A stretch of 64,000 bases of DNA from JAGVSR01 sp963750715 (GTDB lineage: Bacteria; Pseudomonadota; Alphaproteobacteria; Rhizobiales; Hyphomicrobiaceae): the NCBI GenBank assembly GCA_963750715.1, contig CAVVRP010000011.1:117668-181667 (forward strand), written 5' to 3'. Each line of letters begins with the position of its first letter. The stretch's first letter is position 1. The position numbers and the translations under genes are program-made. Below are positions 17,663 through 26,234 of the stretch, one piece after another. The notes below the pieces were generated by a model. It was given only the letters and a program-made list of their open reading frames with translations, searched no databases and had not been told where the DNA came from.

Positions 17663-18994
17663 TTAGATCTCCGAGGCAAGGCGCAAGCCGACGAATTGCC
17701 AGCGCTGTTGGGGGTAAAAGAAGTTCCGGTAGGTTGCTCTCGAATGACCGTCAGGGGTCATGCACGACGCGCCGCGCAGCACTTGCTGGCTGACCATGAA
17801 CTTGCCGTTGTATTCGCCGATTGCGCCTTCCGGTGGTTTGTATCCGGGATAGGGAAGGTACGCGCTCTGGGTCCATTCCCAGACATCGCCGAACATCTGA
17901 CGCGGCCTGCCAGTCGCTTGCGTCGCGGGCATGGTTCGAAGCGCCATTGTCGCGAGCGTATTTCCTGTCGCCGGAACACCTGCCGCAGCGATCTCCCATT
18001 CGAACTCGGTTGGCAAACGCCTCCCGGACCAGCGCGCGAAGGCGTCGGCCTCAAAATAACTGACGTGTGCCACCGGCGCGGCCGGGTTGACTTCGCCGAG
18101 CCCATCCAGCGACATTTCAAACCAAGTCCGATCGCGCTCTTCCCAGTATAAGGGGCACTGCCAGTGCTCGCGATTGACCATCGCCCAGCCGTCGGCGAGC
18201 CAGAGCGTGGGCTTGCGATATCCACCATCCGACATAAAGTCGAGCCATTCCGAATTCGTCACGAGACGATCCGCAAGGCGGAAGGGATGGATCAGCACCT
18301 GATGCCGAGGGAGTTCGTTGTCCCAATGGTAGCCATCGCCGCTGGCGCCGACGTCGCGAATGTTGCCGTCAAAGTTGATCCAAGCGAGCAGGTCCAGAGG
18401 AGTTGATGCAGGTACGTACCGCGACCGCTCACGGTAAGCAGGCTTCAACGGATTCGCGGCAAACAACGCAAGAATATCCGTCAGCAGCAGTTCCTGATGT
18501 TGCTGCTCGTGATTGATGCCGAGCTCAATGAGGCGCGCTGCATCGGAATTCAACCCGTGCCCGCCGTCCAACAACCTGGCAAGAGCCTCATCGACGTGCG
18601 CGCGGTAGGCAAAGACGCGTTCCGAGGAAGGCCTGCTCAACAGCCCACGTGAGGACCGAGGTTGGCGCGGACCTTGGCTCTCATAGTAGGAATTAAAGCA
18701 GTAGTTGAAAGTGCTATCGAAGGCCCGGTAACCCGGAAGAAACTTTGCAAGAACGAAGGTCTCGAAGAACCACGTCACATGAGCAAGATGCCATTTGGTC
18801 GGACTGGCGTCGTCCATGGCCTGGACCGTCATATCCTCTGGGCTGAGCGGTGCCACCAATTCCATTGACATTTGCCGCGTGTCGAACAAGCGACGCGCGA
18901 GACCATCAAACTCAATATCGCCGCGAGCCGTCGCGGATCGTGATGTCGCTTCGCGTCCCATGAGCGTCCCGTCTGGTTGACTTTTGGCTGGCAT
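17663..18994 (-). CDS. egtB: Hercynine oxygenase / sulfoxide synthase EgtB
   Basis: This is a non-haem iron enzyme joining hercynine to a thiol donor with oxygen. An N-terminal DinB-like helical domain carries the iron-binding histidines (PTKWHLAHVTWFFETFVL and LGINHEQQHQELLLTDILAL). The C-terminal formylglycine-generating-enzyme-like domain follows (WINFDGNIRDVGASGDGYHW, then RRLPTEFEWEIAAAG, FGDVWEWTQSAYLPYPGY and a final GLRLASEI). The start is uncertain: ATGs at 19063, 18994 and 18961 are in frame, and 18994 gives 443 residues, usual for the family. With no egtA or egtC nearby, the sulfur donor may be cysteine rather than gamma-glutamylcysteine (inference). Confidence 0.93.
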   Translation of the reverse strand: MPAKSQPDGTLMGREATSRSATARGDIEFDGLARRLFDTRQMSMELVAPLSPEDMTVQAMDDASPTKWHLAHVTWFFETFVLAKFLPGYRAFDSTFNYCFNSYYESQGPRQPRSSRGLLSRPSSERVFAYRAHVDEALARLLDGGHGLNSDAARLIELGINHEQQHQELLLTDILALFAANPLKPAYRERSRYVPASTPLDLLAWINFDGNIRDVGASGDGYHWDNELPRHQVLIHPFRLADRLVTNSEWLDFMSDGGYRKPTLWLADGWAMVNREHWQCPLYWEERDRTWFEMSLDGLGEVNPAAPVAHVSYFEADAFARWSGRRLPTEFEWEIAAAGVPATGNTLATMALRTMPATQATGRPRQMFGDVWEWTQSAYLPYPGYKPPEGAIGEYNGKFMVSQQVLRGASCMTPDGHSRATYRNFFYPQQRWQFVGLRLASEI

Positions 18995-19145
18995 GAACTG
19001 GCGCTGGAAAAACATAGGTTTAGCCGCGCAGCTCAGGAACAACCGTTTGGCGATTGAATTCATACACGAAAGCTATGAGCGTCCGCGCGGCACTTCGGCA
19101 AAACTTGACCAAAAGCGGACAATCCTGTCCCGCGTGGCGGAGGCA

Positions 19146-20534
19146 ATGCAGATGCCCACTCACTATGATGCCGTCATCATCGGGACCGGGCAGGCTGGCC
19201 CTGCCCTGGCCAACCGTCTGACTGAGGCCGGCTGGAAGATTGCCGTTATTGAGCGCGGGCGCTTCGGCGGGACTTGCGTAAATACCGGCTGCATGCCTAC
19301 CAAGACGCTTGTTGCCAGCGCCTACGCAGCCAAGCTCGCCTCCCGGGCCAGCGATTATGGCGTGATCGTCGACGGCCCCGTCAGTGTCGACATGACGAAG
19401 GTAAAAGCAAGAAAGGATGCCGTAACCGGGACCGCGACACGTAACGTCGAAGCATGGCTCCGATCGATGCCAGGATGTACTACTATTCAAAGTCACGCTC
19501 GCTTCGTATCAGCCAATACGGTCGAGGCGGGTCCTACACTACTTACCTCTGACAAGGTTTTCGTAAACGTCGGCGGCCGCGCGATTGTTCCGAAAATTCC
19601 GGGGCTCAATCAGGTACCCTACCTGACAAATGAGTCGGTCATGGATCTCGACTTCGTGCCTCGTCACCTGATCGTGCTCGGCGGCAGTTACATCGGGCTC
19701 GAATTCGCTCAGATCTATCGCCGATTTGGCAGCGCCGTAACCGTTATCGAGGCCGCACCGCGTCTGGTTCCGCGTGAAGACGACGATGTCAGCGATGCCA
19801 TTCGAAGCATTCTCGAAAACGAAGGGATCGACGTTCGCGTTGACTCCCGATGCTCCAGTGTGAACAAGGATGGCATCGGCATTGGGATTACGATCGAATC
19901 GGCTAGCGGCCCGCGGGCCATCACCGGCTCTCACCTTCTGCTGGCCATCGGGCGCAGACCGAACACCGAGATGTTGGGACTTGAGGCCGCCGGCGTGAAC
20001 ACAGATCGCAACGGCTTCATTGAGACCGACGACTTTCTTCGGACAAACGTGCCGTCAATCTGGGCACTCGGCGACTGCAACGGCCGTGGCGCATTTACGC
20101 ACACAGCGTACAACGATTTCGAAATCGTAGCGGCGAACCTGTTAGACAATGATCCGCGTCGCGCCAGCGACCGGATCATGACATATGGCCTGTTCACTGA
20201 TCCGCCGCTTGGCCGCGTCGGCATGACCGAGCGGGAAGCGCGCGCCACCGGACGGCAAATTCTCGTTGGCACGCGTCCAATGTCCCGCGTTGGCCGCGCC
20301 GTCGAGAAAGGTGAGACGCTCGGTTTCATGAAAATTCTCGTCGATGCAGCGACGAAGAAGATCCTCGGGGCGTCCATTCTAGGGACGTCTGGTGACGAAG
20401 CCGTTCAATGCATTACGGCGATGATATCGGCTGGCGCGCCGTACTCAGTCTTGCAGCGTACTGTTCTGATCCACCCGACGGTGTCCGAATTAATTCCGAC
20501 GGTGCTCGGAAGTCTCGTCCCGCTTGAAGAGTGA
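19146..20534 (+). CDS. FAD-dependent pyridine nucleotide-disulfide oxidoreductase
   Basis: This is a 462-residue class I flavoprotein disulfide reductase. It has the FAD-binding YDAVIIGTGQAGPALANRL, the redox-active disulfide in GRFGGTCVNTGCMPTKTL, an NAD(P)-binding LIVLGGSYIGLEFAQIY, the second FAD motif IWALGDCNGRGAF, and a C-terminal His-Glu pair in LIHPTVSELIP. It resembles mercuric reductase without the extra N- and C-terminal cysteines. The start at 19146 has GGCGGAGG just upstream. It is divergent from egtB, so a role in reducing an ergothioneine-related or other low-molecular-weight disulfide is possible but unproven. Confidence 0.88.
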   Translation: MQMPTHYDAVIIGTGQAGPALANRLTEAGWKIAVIERGRFGGTCVNTGCMPTKTLVASAYAAKLASRASDYGVIVDGPVSVDMTKVKARKDAVTGTATRNVEAWLRSMPGCTTIQSHARFVSANTVEAGPTLLTSDKVFVNVGGRAIVPKIPGLNQVPYLTNESVMDLDFVPRHLIVLGGSYIGLEFAQIYRRFGSAVTVIEAAPRLVPREDDDVSDAIRSILENEGIDVRVDSRCSSVNKDGIGIGITIESASGPRAITGSHLLLAIGRRPNTEMLGLEAAGVNTDRNGFIETDDFLRTNVPSIWALGDCNGRGAFTHTAYNDFEIVAANLLDNDPRRASDRIMTYGLFTDPPLGRVGMTEREARATGRQILVGTRPMSRVGRAVEKGETLGFMKILVDAATKKILGASILGTSGDEAVQCITAMISAGAPYSVLQRTVLIHPTVSELIPTVLGSLVPLEE

Positions 20535-20744
20535 TCGCGGCATTCAGCAACGGCGATCCGAGATCTCGGAGGGGGTGCACGCTCGCAGTACGCTCCGGGC
20601 GCGTGCGCGCGCCCGGCGACCAGATCATTACCGACATGAAGGCAAAGACGAGTAAATGACATTCGGCCGGCGACTAGTAATGCGTAATCCTCAACCGTAA
20701 CGCCAAGTTTGAAACCGATCACGGCGTCTCACGTAGTTTCTTAC

Positions 20745-20761
20745 GAGACTGATCAGGTCTC
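20745..20761. promoter_or_regulatory. Near-palindrome upstream of the small secreted protein gene
   Basis: GAGAC-TGATCAG-GTCTC forms a 5+5 inverted repeat around an almost symmetrical centre, 77 bases before the start of the downstream gene. It is a possible operator; no regulator can be assigned. Confidence 0.3.
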
Positions 20762-20837
20762 GTCATCACGTGGAGCCGGATCTCGGCGGCCGACGTGAAT
20801 GGCTCAGTCGTACGACAACCACACAAGGGAGAACTCG

Positions 20838-21104
20838 ATGAAAAAGACTTTTTTTGCTGCTCTGGCGGCATGGATTGCGGCTGCCTCGTCACCGGCGCTG
20901 GCGAAAACAGACTGTGATGTCGGCTTCAAGACGCATATGACGAACATGTCAATCTACGTCGACAAGTTGTCGGGCTATGAGCTTGCCGACGTTGTTCGCA
21001 AGTCGCTCGATGCCTACAGCTCCTGCAAGGCCGGCGACAGCTTCTCGCCGAACGGCGTGTGGGATCAGATCATTGCCGACATGAAGGCGAAGGCTGGCAA
21101 GTAA
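20838..21104 (+). CDS. Small secreted two-cysteine protein, copy 1
   Basis: This is an 88-residue protein with a clear Sec signal peptide (MKKTFFAALAAWIAAASSPA, cut after ALA). The mature part of about 65 residues has two cysteines (KTDCDVGF and SSCKAGDS) and the segments THMTNMSIYVDKLSGYELAD and FSPNGVWDQIIADMKAKAGK. No domain name is known to me. AAGGGAGA precedes the ATG. A very similar protein is encoded on the opposite strand at 24.0-24.3 kb, so a metalloprotease gene is flanked by inverted copies. It is likely periplasmic or exported, possibly with one disulfide. Confidence 0.8.
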   Translation: MKKTFFAALAAWIAAASSPALAKTDCDVGFKTHMTNMSIYVDKLSGYELADVVRKSLDAYSSCKAGDSFSPNGVWDQIIADMKAKAGK

Positions 21105-21702
21105 ATACGATACGTGGTCGGGACCGCCTCACCAAGCCTTCATGAGTCCCGACTCCGCGCCGTTCCTCGAATTCTATGTCTTGCATCCAAATCGTCAGTA
21201 CCTTAATTTTCGCGGGACGGACATGTCGTCTTTACGCGATGTAACTTACTGCGTTCTTGACATCCGTGTTGCCGTTTTCGGTATGTGCCGGTCCGCCTTC
21301 AGGTGAACCCCTGACCTGGTGAGCATTATTCAGTGCTAAAGCAGCCCGCGTAAGCTACTCGCCACAAATGACAACACCCCGGTCCGAATGGGCAATGGTG
21401 CTGCAGAGACAGTGAGAAGGGCACTTGAAGACTTGCTGATGAGCGGCTGAGTTGCAAGTCTCGCTCAACTCCACCTGCCGCGGGTCGAGCGTGTCCCTCT
21501 CGACTCCTGGCTAGATTGCGAGAGGGATGCGCGCAGCTTCAGCGATTTCTCATCTGCATCAATACAGCTTGAGTTTCGGTTCAGCGCATTGCGAAGAATC
21601 GAGTTCGAATGCATCGATCGCAAACGGCCCATGGTAAGTGTTCGCAGAAGCATAGAGGACTGCGACCAACGCGCGTTGATCGCAAAATATGATGCACTTA
21701 CT
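21105..21702. other. About 600 bases with no identified gene
   Basis: No family or RNA was recognised. A rightward frame without an ATG is open from roughly 21500 to 21750 (reading LDCERDARSFSDFSSASIQL and onward) and shows no known domain. The region separates small protein copy 1 from the convergent end of the protease gene. Confidence 0.4.
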
Positions 21703-23913
21703 TCAATTGCCTGGAACTGCTTCCGAAGCCGACGCGGCGATACGAGCTAGCGCCGCGGCGGACGTCGACGGAATAATAACGGTATCGATCCTGTGAATAA
21801 TGCCGTTCTGCGTACTGAGCTCTGTGCCAACAAGTTTCGCGCCGTCAATCCGTGCGCCACCCCTGCGCCGGGCCTCGATTTCTGCCATTTGGCCACTGGC
21901 CATCTTGACCCGCATATGCTTCGCTTCAGTGATGCGATTTGCTTTGACAACCTTGCCGTAGATGACGTGGTGCATGAGAATGTCTTGAAGGACCTTCCTG
22001 TTTTCCAAGCTAAAAAGCGCGTCGAACGTTTCCTTGGAAAGCTTGGCAAAGGCCGCATCGGTAGGCGCAAAAACGGTGAAAGGACCCTTGCCGCTGAGCA
22101 TGGTGCCGAGATCGGTCGCCGCAATGGCTCGGCTGAATTGCTTGAGGTCATCGGCGCTCTTGGCAGCAGCAATGAGGTTTCCATCGCCTTTCTCGGCCTT
22201 TGAAAAGGCGGCGTCGGCCGTTTTCGGCGCTGATTTGAAGCCGGCTACGCGACTTGCGGCCTCCCGAATAACTCTTGCGTTGTTGGCCGTTTCCGTTCCG
22301 GCGTGAACTCCGTTGATTATGACATCAGGGTTAGACCAGACCGGGATGCGGGGGCAACCACTACAGCTTTCTTCGTAACTCATCATCGTTCGCCACGTCG
22401 TGCCATTGATGAACCCATGCCCGTACGGGAACGGCGTCTTGCTGTCATCGAGAGCCTCGTCATGGCGGGCGCCGATCAGGTGGCCCAATTCATGTGCCAG
22501 CGAATAGCCGAGCGCTGCGCATTCGTGATGCACGGCGGCGAACGCCTTGTCGGCCGAAGCGGCGACTTGAGCGGAGAGGCCGCATCCATGAGGATCGTGC
22601 TCAACCAGAATGGCGACGTCTGCTCCATACTGATCCCTTAGCCGGTGGATCTCGTCCATGTAGCCGTCGTGGTCATAGGCGAATCGAAAAACATGATCGA
22701 AATGTGTGCCGCTCTCCATGTAGTCCGTCTCGTAGGCGTGAACGAGCTTGAATTGGACGTTGTCGACCTTGCTGTTCACAAGCGATTGATTAGCCTCTTC
22801 CACGGCCAGCATAATCAGATCTTTCTCGATATCGGTATAGTGGCTGGCGGCCTGCTTCGTATACGCGACAATCAATGTGATGGTCACATCATCTGGCCTA
22901 CGCTCGCGTGATTTTCTTGCTGGTGTATCGGGCGCGATCTTCGTTGATACTGCGTTTCCAGCTGCTTCACTCAACGGTGCATCTTCCTGGTTCTTCGTAT
23001 CTCGCCGGTCCGGCGGGATTTCCCCTTCTGCTTTGGGATTTTTTTGCACTTGTTGTGGGACCATGCTCGCATCGCCGCGCTTTACCAGCGGGTCTTCCTG
23101 CATATTCATCTTGTGCATCAGGTCAGGGCTCATGGGTGCATGCTCGGGCGGGAGCATTCGCGGCTCCATCTCAACAACGCCATGCATTCCGTCGCCCATA
23201 TTCTTCACTGCGTAAATGTGCCCGTGATAATGAATGGTTCCAGTCAACCGCCCGCTGGGCCACCACAGAAGTGTCACAGGATCGCCGGTCTCACCGACCG
23301 TTCCATGCCACACGTATCCCTCACCCGACTTGGCGATACTCGTACGTTTTGCGGAAACGCTCGTGGTTGCGTTCAATGGGATGACAAGTGTTGGCGGTGG
23401 CTCATTCGATTTCGCCTTTGCCATGCTTTTGGTTAGCGCGTATTCTAAGACGTTTGACTGTGGTAACGCCATCATGCTCACGCCCATGGCGGCCTTCGAA
23501 TCCATAGCCTGATGCATCATCTCTGTCTGCGTTTGGGTCATGGTCGCGCCCGTTGGCATCGGGGCAAGCATGTGGTTCCAGGAGTTGTCAAGAACGGTGA
23601 CGGTAATCCCTTGGCTGTTGGCGGCCTTCGCCAGTGCTTCCAAATGCGATTGCGGGACCGACCACATTTCGGAGCGGGTCATTTCGAGCGTTTGGACATC
23701 AACAGGGGCAGCGAGGGACCGAAGCGATTTGTAGTGGCTGGAATTATGGTCCGGCAGACCTGAGAGGATAATTTCCGTTCGAGCGTCACGATCCGCCGCC
23801 CACCCAGATTTGCTGGTTGGTCCGGTTGCGAGCAACGCGATTGCGATCAGAGAGAGAGTTCTGAAACTTTCAATACAGTACTTTAGCATCACACGATTCC
23901 GCCACAGAGGCAT
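21703..23913 (-). CDS. Secreted reprolysin-like metalloprotease fused to a fasciclin domain
   Basis: This is a 736-residue exported protein. A hydrophobic signal segment (LSLIAIALLATGPTS) lies near residues 20-35. A long region of about 300 residues follows, with a low-complexity linker rich in P, E and K. Next comes a zinc-metalloprotease domain (VTITLIVAYTKQAASHYTDI onward) with the adamalysin-type motif HELGHLIGARHD near residues 473-484. From about 590 to 725 there is a complete FAS1/fasciclin domain (FTVFAPTDAAFAKLSKETF, LMHHVIYGKVVKA, NGIIHRIDTVIIPS). Protease and adhesion domains in one chain suggest an extracellular or surface-acting enzyme. The start could also be the ATG at 23889. 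Confidence 0.85.
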   Translation of the reverse strand: MPLWRNRVMLKYCIESFRTLSLIAIALLATGPTSKSGWAADRDARTEIILSGLPDHNSSHYKSLRSLAAPVDVQTLEMTRSEMWSVPQSHLEALAKAANSQGITVTVLDNSWNHMLAPMPTGATMTQTQTEMMHQAMDSKAAMGVSMMALPQSNVLEYALTKSMAKAKSNEPPPTLVIPLNATTSVSAKRTSIAKSGEGYVWHGTVGETGDPVTLLWWPSGRLTGTIHYHGHIYAVKNMGDGMHGVVEMEPRMLPPEHAPMSPDLMHKMNMQEDPLVKRGDASMVPQQVQKNPKAEGEIPPDRRDTKNQEDAPLSEAAGNAVSTKIAPDTPARKSRERRPDDVTITLIVAYTKQAASHYTDIEKDLIMLAVEEANQSLVNSKVDNVQFKLVHAYETDYMESGTHFDHVFRFAYDHDGYMDEIHRLRDQYGADVAILVEHDPHGCGLSAQVAASADKAFAAVHHECAALGYSLAHELGHLIGARHDEALDDSKTPFPYGHGFINGTTWRTMMSYEESCSGCPRIPVWSNPDVIINGVHAGTETANNARVIREAASRVAGFKSAPKTADAAFSKAEKGDGNLIAAAKSADDLKQFSRAIAATDLGTMLSGKGPFTVFAPTDAAFAKLSKETFDALFSLENRKVLQDILMHHVIYGKVVKANRITEAKHMRVKMASGQMAEIEARRRGGARIDGAKLVGTELSTQNGIIHRIDTVIIPSTSAAALARIAASASEAVPGN

Positions 23914-23974
23914 CGCTGTCTTGCCGCGCTTGCTGCCCGGCTCAATGAGCAGGGGACTTTCGACGGGTGAGCCC

Positions 23975-23991
23975 CCCAGCTAGAGGCTGGG
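23975..23991 (-). terminator. Hairpin between small protein copy 2 and the protease gene
   Basis: CCCAGC-TAGAG-GCTGGG forms a perfect 6-bp stem with a 5-base loop in the short gap after the copy 2 stop and before the protease start. There is no U-run, so it is a weak terminator, an RNA-processing site or a stabilising hairpin. Confidence 0.4.
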
Positions 23992-24021
23992 AGGCCCTTC
24001 TTCTCAAGCGGGCGTTGGTAG

Positions 24022-24288
24022 CTATTTGCCAGCTTTGGCCTGCATATCGGTCAGGACCTGATCCCAGACGCCGTGGGGCGAGAAGTTGTCGCCAGCCTTG
24101 CAGGAATTATAGGCGTCGAGTGATTTGCGAACTGCGTCAGCCAGCTCATAACCCGACATCTTGTCAACGTAGATCGACATCTTGCCCATGTGGGTCTTGA
24201 AGCCTCCGTCGCAGTCTTCTTTCGCGAAGGCAGGTGTAATGCCTACCATCAGGACCGCAGCAAGTGCGGCAATCGACGTTTTAATCAT
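24022..24288 (-). CDS. Small secreted two-cysteine protein, copy 2
   Basis: This is an 88-residue paralogue of the protein at 20.8 kb and the same length. It has a Sec signal peptide (MIKTSIAALAAVLMVGITPA, cut after AFA), then KEDCDGGFKTHMGKMSIYVD, KMSGYELADAVRKSLDAYNS and FSPHGVWDQVLTDMQAKAGK. Both cysteines and nearly all of the mature region are conserved between copies, while the signal peptides differ, so selection acts on the mature protein. AGGAGA lies seven bases before the ATG. It sits just upstream of the protease gene on the same strand. An ATAGC-N5-GCTAT site lies 130 bases upstream. Confidence 0.82.
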   Translation of the reverse strand: MIKTSIAALAAVLMVGITPAFAKEDCDGGFKTHMGKMSIYVDKMSGYELADAVRKSLDAYNSCKAGDNFSPHGVWDQVLTDMQAKAGK

Positions 24289-24417
24289 GTACAGTCTCCT
24301 ATCCAATTGAACAGTCAACCGTTTTGCCAATCAATCGAAGTACCTTTGAGGCTGCACGGCTGACAATGAGAATACGAGCAGTGCCGTTCAACTGGTCATA
24401 CCGCTTATGTTCGGTTT

Positions 24418-24436
24418 CCATAGCGTCTTGCTATGG
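24418..24436. promoter_or_regulatory. Second LysR-type operator, CCATAGC-N5-GCTATGG
   Basis: This is a perfect 7+7 inverted repeat upstream of small protein copy 2. The flank TTTCCATAGC-N5-GCTATG is shared with the site at 14.05 kb between hbdH and lysR, including the preceding TTTCC. This suggests one regulator for both places. Confidence 0.6.
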
Positions 24437-24683
24437 ACCCTTTTCGTTGCGATTCAATACGGTCGACCTCTTGCGACAAGTTCGTGTAGACGCGGAACGG
24501 GTCCACGTTGTTTCGCTAGAAGAAAGAGCTCTGGTTGATTGATCGCAGGGAGCGCGTGCGCTCGGACTCGTGTTCAATTAGAGAAGGATAAATACTGCTT
24601 GTGGCAAGCCGATTATCCGAAAAACCCGACAGGGTACGGTCCCACTAACTCTGGGCGTTGAACTCTTGTGCTATCGCTCACCG

Positions 24684-24890
24684 ATGCACAGCGTCTCCTA
24701 TCACCGCCACCTGTTTCCAGCCGAAGTCATCCAGCATGCCGTGTGGCTGTATTTCCGATTTCCGCTGAACTTTCGGGATGTCGAGGACCTGCTGGCCCAA
24801 CGTGGCATCGATGTCTCCTATGAAACCGTCCGCCGCTGGTCAGGGAAGTTTGGTCTCGCCTGTGCCAGGAAGCTCAGGAGATCGAATCCA
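24684..24890 (+). pseudogene. IS6-family transposase N-terminal fragment
   Basis: The frame reads SYHRHLFPAEVIQHAVWLYF, RFPLNFRDVEDLLAQRGIDV and SYETVRRWSGKFGLACARKL, the helix-turn-helix start of IS6-family transposases. It ends before the DDE domain. The fragment abuts the GST start codon 25 bases downstream, so its insertion and deletion probably replaced the native GST promoter. Confidence 0.8.
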
Positions 24891-24915
24891 TCGTCTTCAG
24901 GAAGAAAGAACCCGC

Positions 24916-25623
24916 ATGATTACACTTTACACCTTCGGCCCCAAATTCGGCCTCGCTGACCCGAGCCCGTTCGTTACCAAAAGCCTCGTGCACCTGAAGA
25001 TGAGCGGCGTACCGTTCACGACCGACACCAGCGGCTTCCGCAAGGCACCAAAGGGCAAGCTGCCTTACATCGCGGACGACGGCGAAATGATTGCCGACAG
25101 CGTTTTCATCCGCGCGCATCTGGAAAAGAAATACGGCGCCGATTTTGACAAGGGGCTGACGGCTGAGCAGCGTGCCACCGGTTGGGCGTTTGAGACGATG
25201 TGCGGCGAACATCTCTACTGGGCCATCATCGATGCCCGCTGGATGGTGGACGCCAACTTCGACAAGGGCCCGCGCCACTTTTTCGATGCCGCGCCGGCGC
25301 CGATCCGGCCCTTAATCATTGCCAAAATCCGCCGCGACGTGAAGCGCACATTGCACGGCCAGGGCTTCGGGCGCCATACGCGCAGCCAAGTCGAAACCCT
25401 GGCGGCGCGAGATATCGACTCAATCGCGGCCCTCCTCGGTGACAAACCGTTCTTGTTCGGCACTGAGCCGCACGCAGCCGACGCGGCAGTCTATGGGTCA
25501 GTCGCCAGCGTTTTATGCCCACATTTCGAAACGACTATCCGCAATCACGCGCAATCCCACGCCAACCTCGTTGCCTACGCCAAACGCTGCACGGCGCGCT
25601 GGTTTCCAGAGTTCGTAAGATAA
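24916..25623 (+). CDS. Glutathione S-transferase family protein
   Basis: This is a 235-residue cytosolic GST-like protein. The N-terminal thioredoxin-fold domain begins MITLYTFGPKFGLADPSPFV and has the glutathione-binding GKLPYIADDGEMIADSVFI. The C-terminal all-helical domain ends with the family motif LLGDKPFLFGTEPHAADAAV. It probably conjugates or transfers glutathione to hydrophobic electrophiles. The start at 24916 has GGAAGAAAG upstream. The gene lies directly behind an IS6 fragment, so its present promoter may come from mobile-element sequence. Confidence 0.88.
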   Translation: MITLYTFGPKFGLADPSPFVTKSLVHLKMSGVPFTTDTSGFRKAPKGKLPYIADDGEMIADSVFIRAHLEKKYGADFDKGLTAEQRATGWAFETMCGEHLYWAIIDARWMVDANFDKGPRHFFDAAPAPIRPLIIAKIRRDVKRTLHGQGFGRHTRSQVETLAARDIDSIAALLGDKPFLFGTEPHAADAAVYGSVASVLCPHFETTIRNHAQSHANLVAYAKRCTARWFPEFVR

Positions 25624-26088
25624 GCGCCACATTTGGCGTTTCCCTGTCGACAAAACGAGCCCGCGCTATGGGCTCGCGAACATCCAGGACCAAGGAGTCG
25701 ATCAAAAGAGATTTCGCGCTTAAAATTTGGCTTTGGTCGCGCTTCATGTTGAACTTGGCGCGGCCTGTGCGCCGGTCGCAATGCAGAAGCGGGCGGTGAG
25801 GCGGTCGCCTTCGCGGTCGATCATGCGCCGAGCCCATCGTACACCCCCGGCATGTCTCTGGCGCACAGTGGCCGGCACCTCGCCACCCGCAATCATGACA
25901 GTTTAGTGAAGCACTTGTTTGCGGCGCAACATGAATTGATCGGATACGAGGTCGCGGTATCTGTCTCTCGAACAACTCGACGCATCGGTGGGGCTCCGCG
26001 AGGCGTCATCGTGCTCTGTTGCGGTCAGCGGCTGTCCACTAAAACTAGCCGGCCTTGACTGACTTGCCGTCAGCGTGGAGACAGCACA
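25624..26088. other. About 465 bases with no identified gene
   Basis: No frame shows a recognisable family or a convincing start. It is a likely degraded intergenic region between the GST gene and the transglutaminase remnant. Confidence 0.45.
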
Positions 26089-26208
26089 ATGAAGCTACGG
26101 GTCGGCTATGAGATTCGGTACTTATTTTCGCAGCCGACTCCGGCCAACACCTTCTGCCTATTACCCGGAGCGGTCCTAAAGGGCCTCGCCTGCGGCGGAA
26201 AAAGCTGA
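26089..26208 (+). pseudogene. N-terminal stub of a transglutaminase-like protein
   Basis: A 39-codon frame begins MKLRVGYEIRYLFSQPTPAN. This matches the N-terminal beta-strand of bacterial transglutaminase-like proteins, which start with MxLRVGxExxYxFPQPTP. The sequence then degenerates and stops. The catalytic Cys-His-Asp domain is not in the window. A GGAG ribosome-binding site is still present. The identification rests on this short motif alone. Confidence 0.4.
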
Positions 26209-26234
26209 CGTCAATCCTTCTTGAATACTGATTT

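Noticed and set aside
20596..20617. GC-rich hairpin CCGGGCGCG...CGCGCCCGG after the disulfide reductase
   Set aside because: Stable, but no U-run and embedded in simple GC alternation; not called as a terminator.
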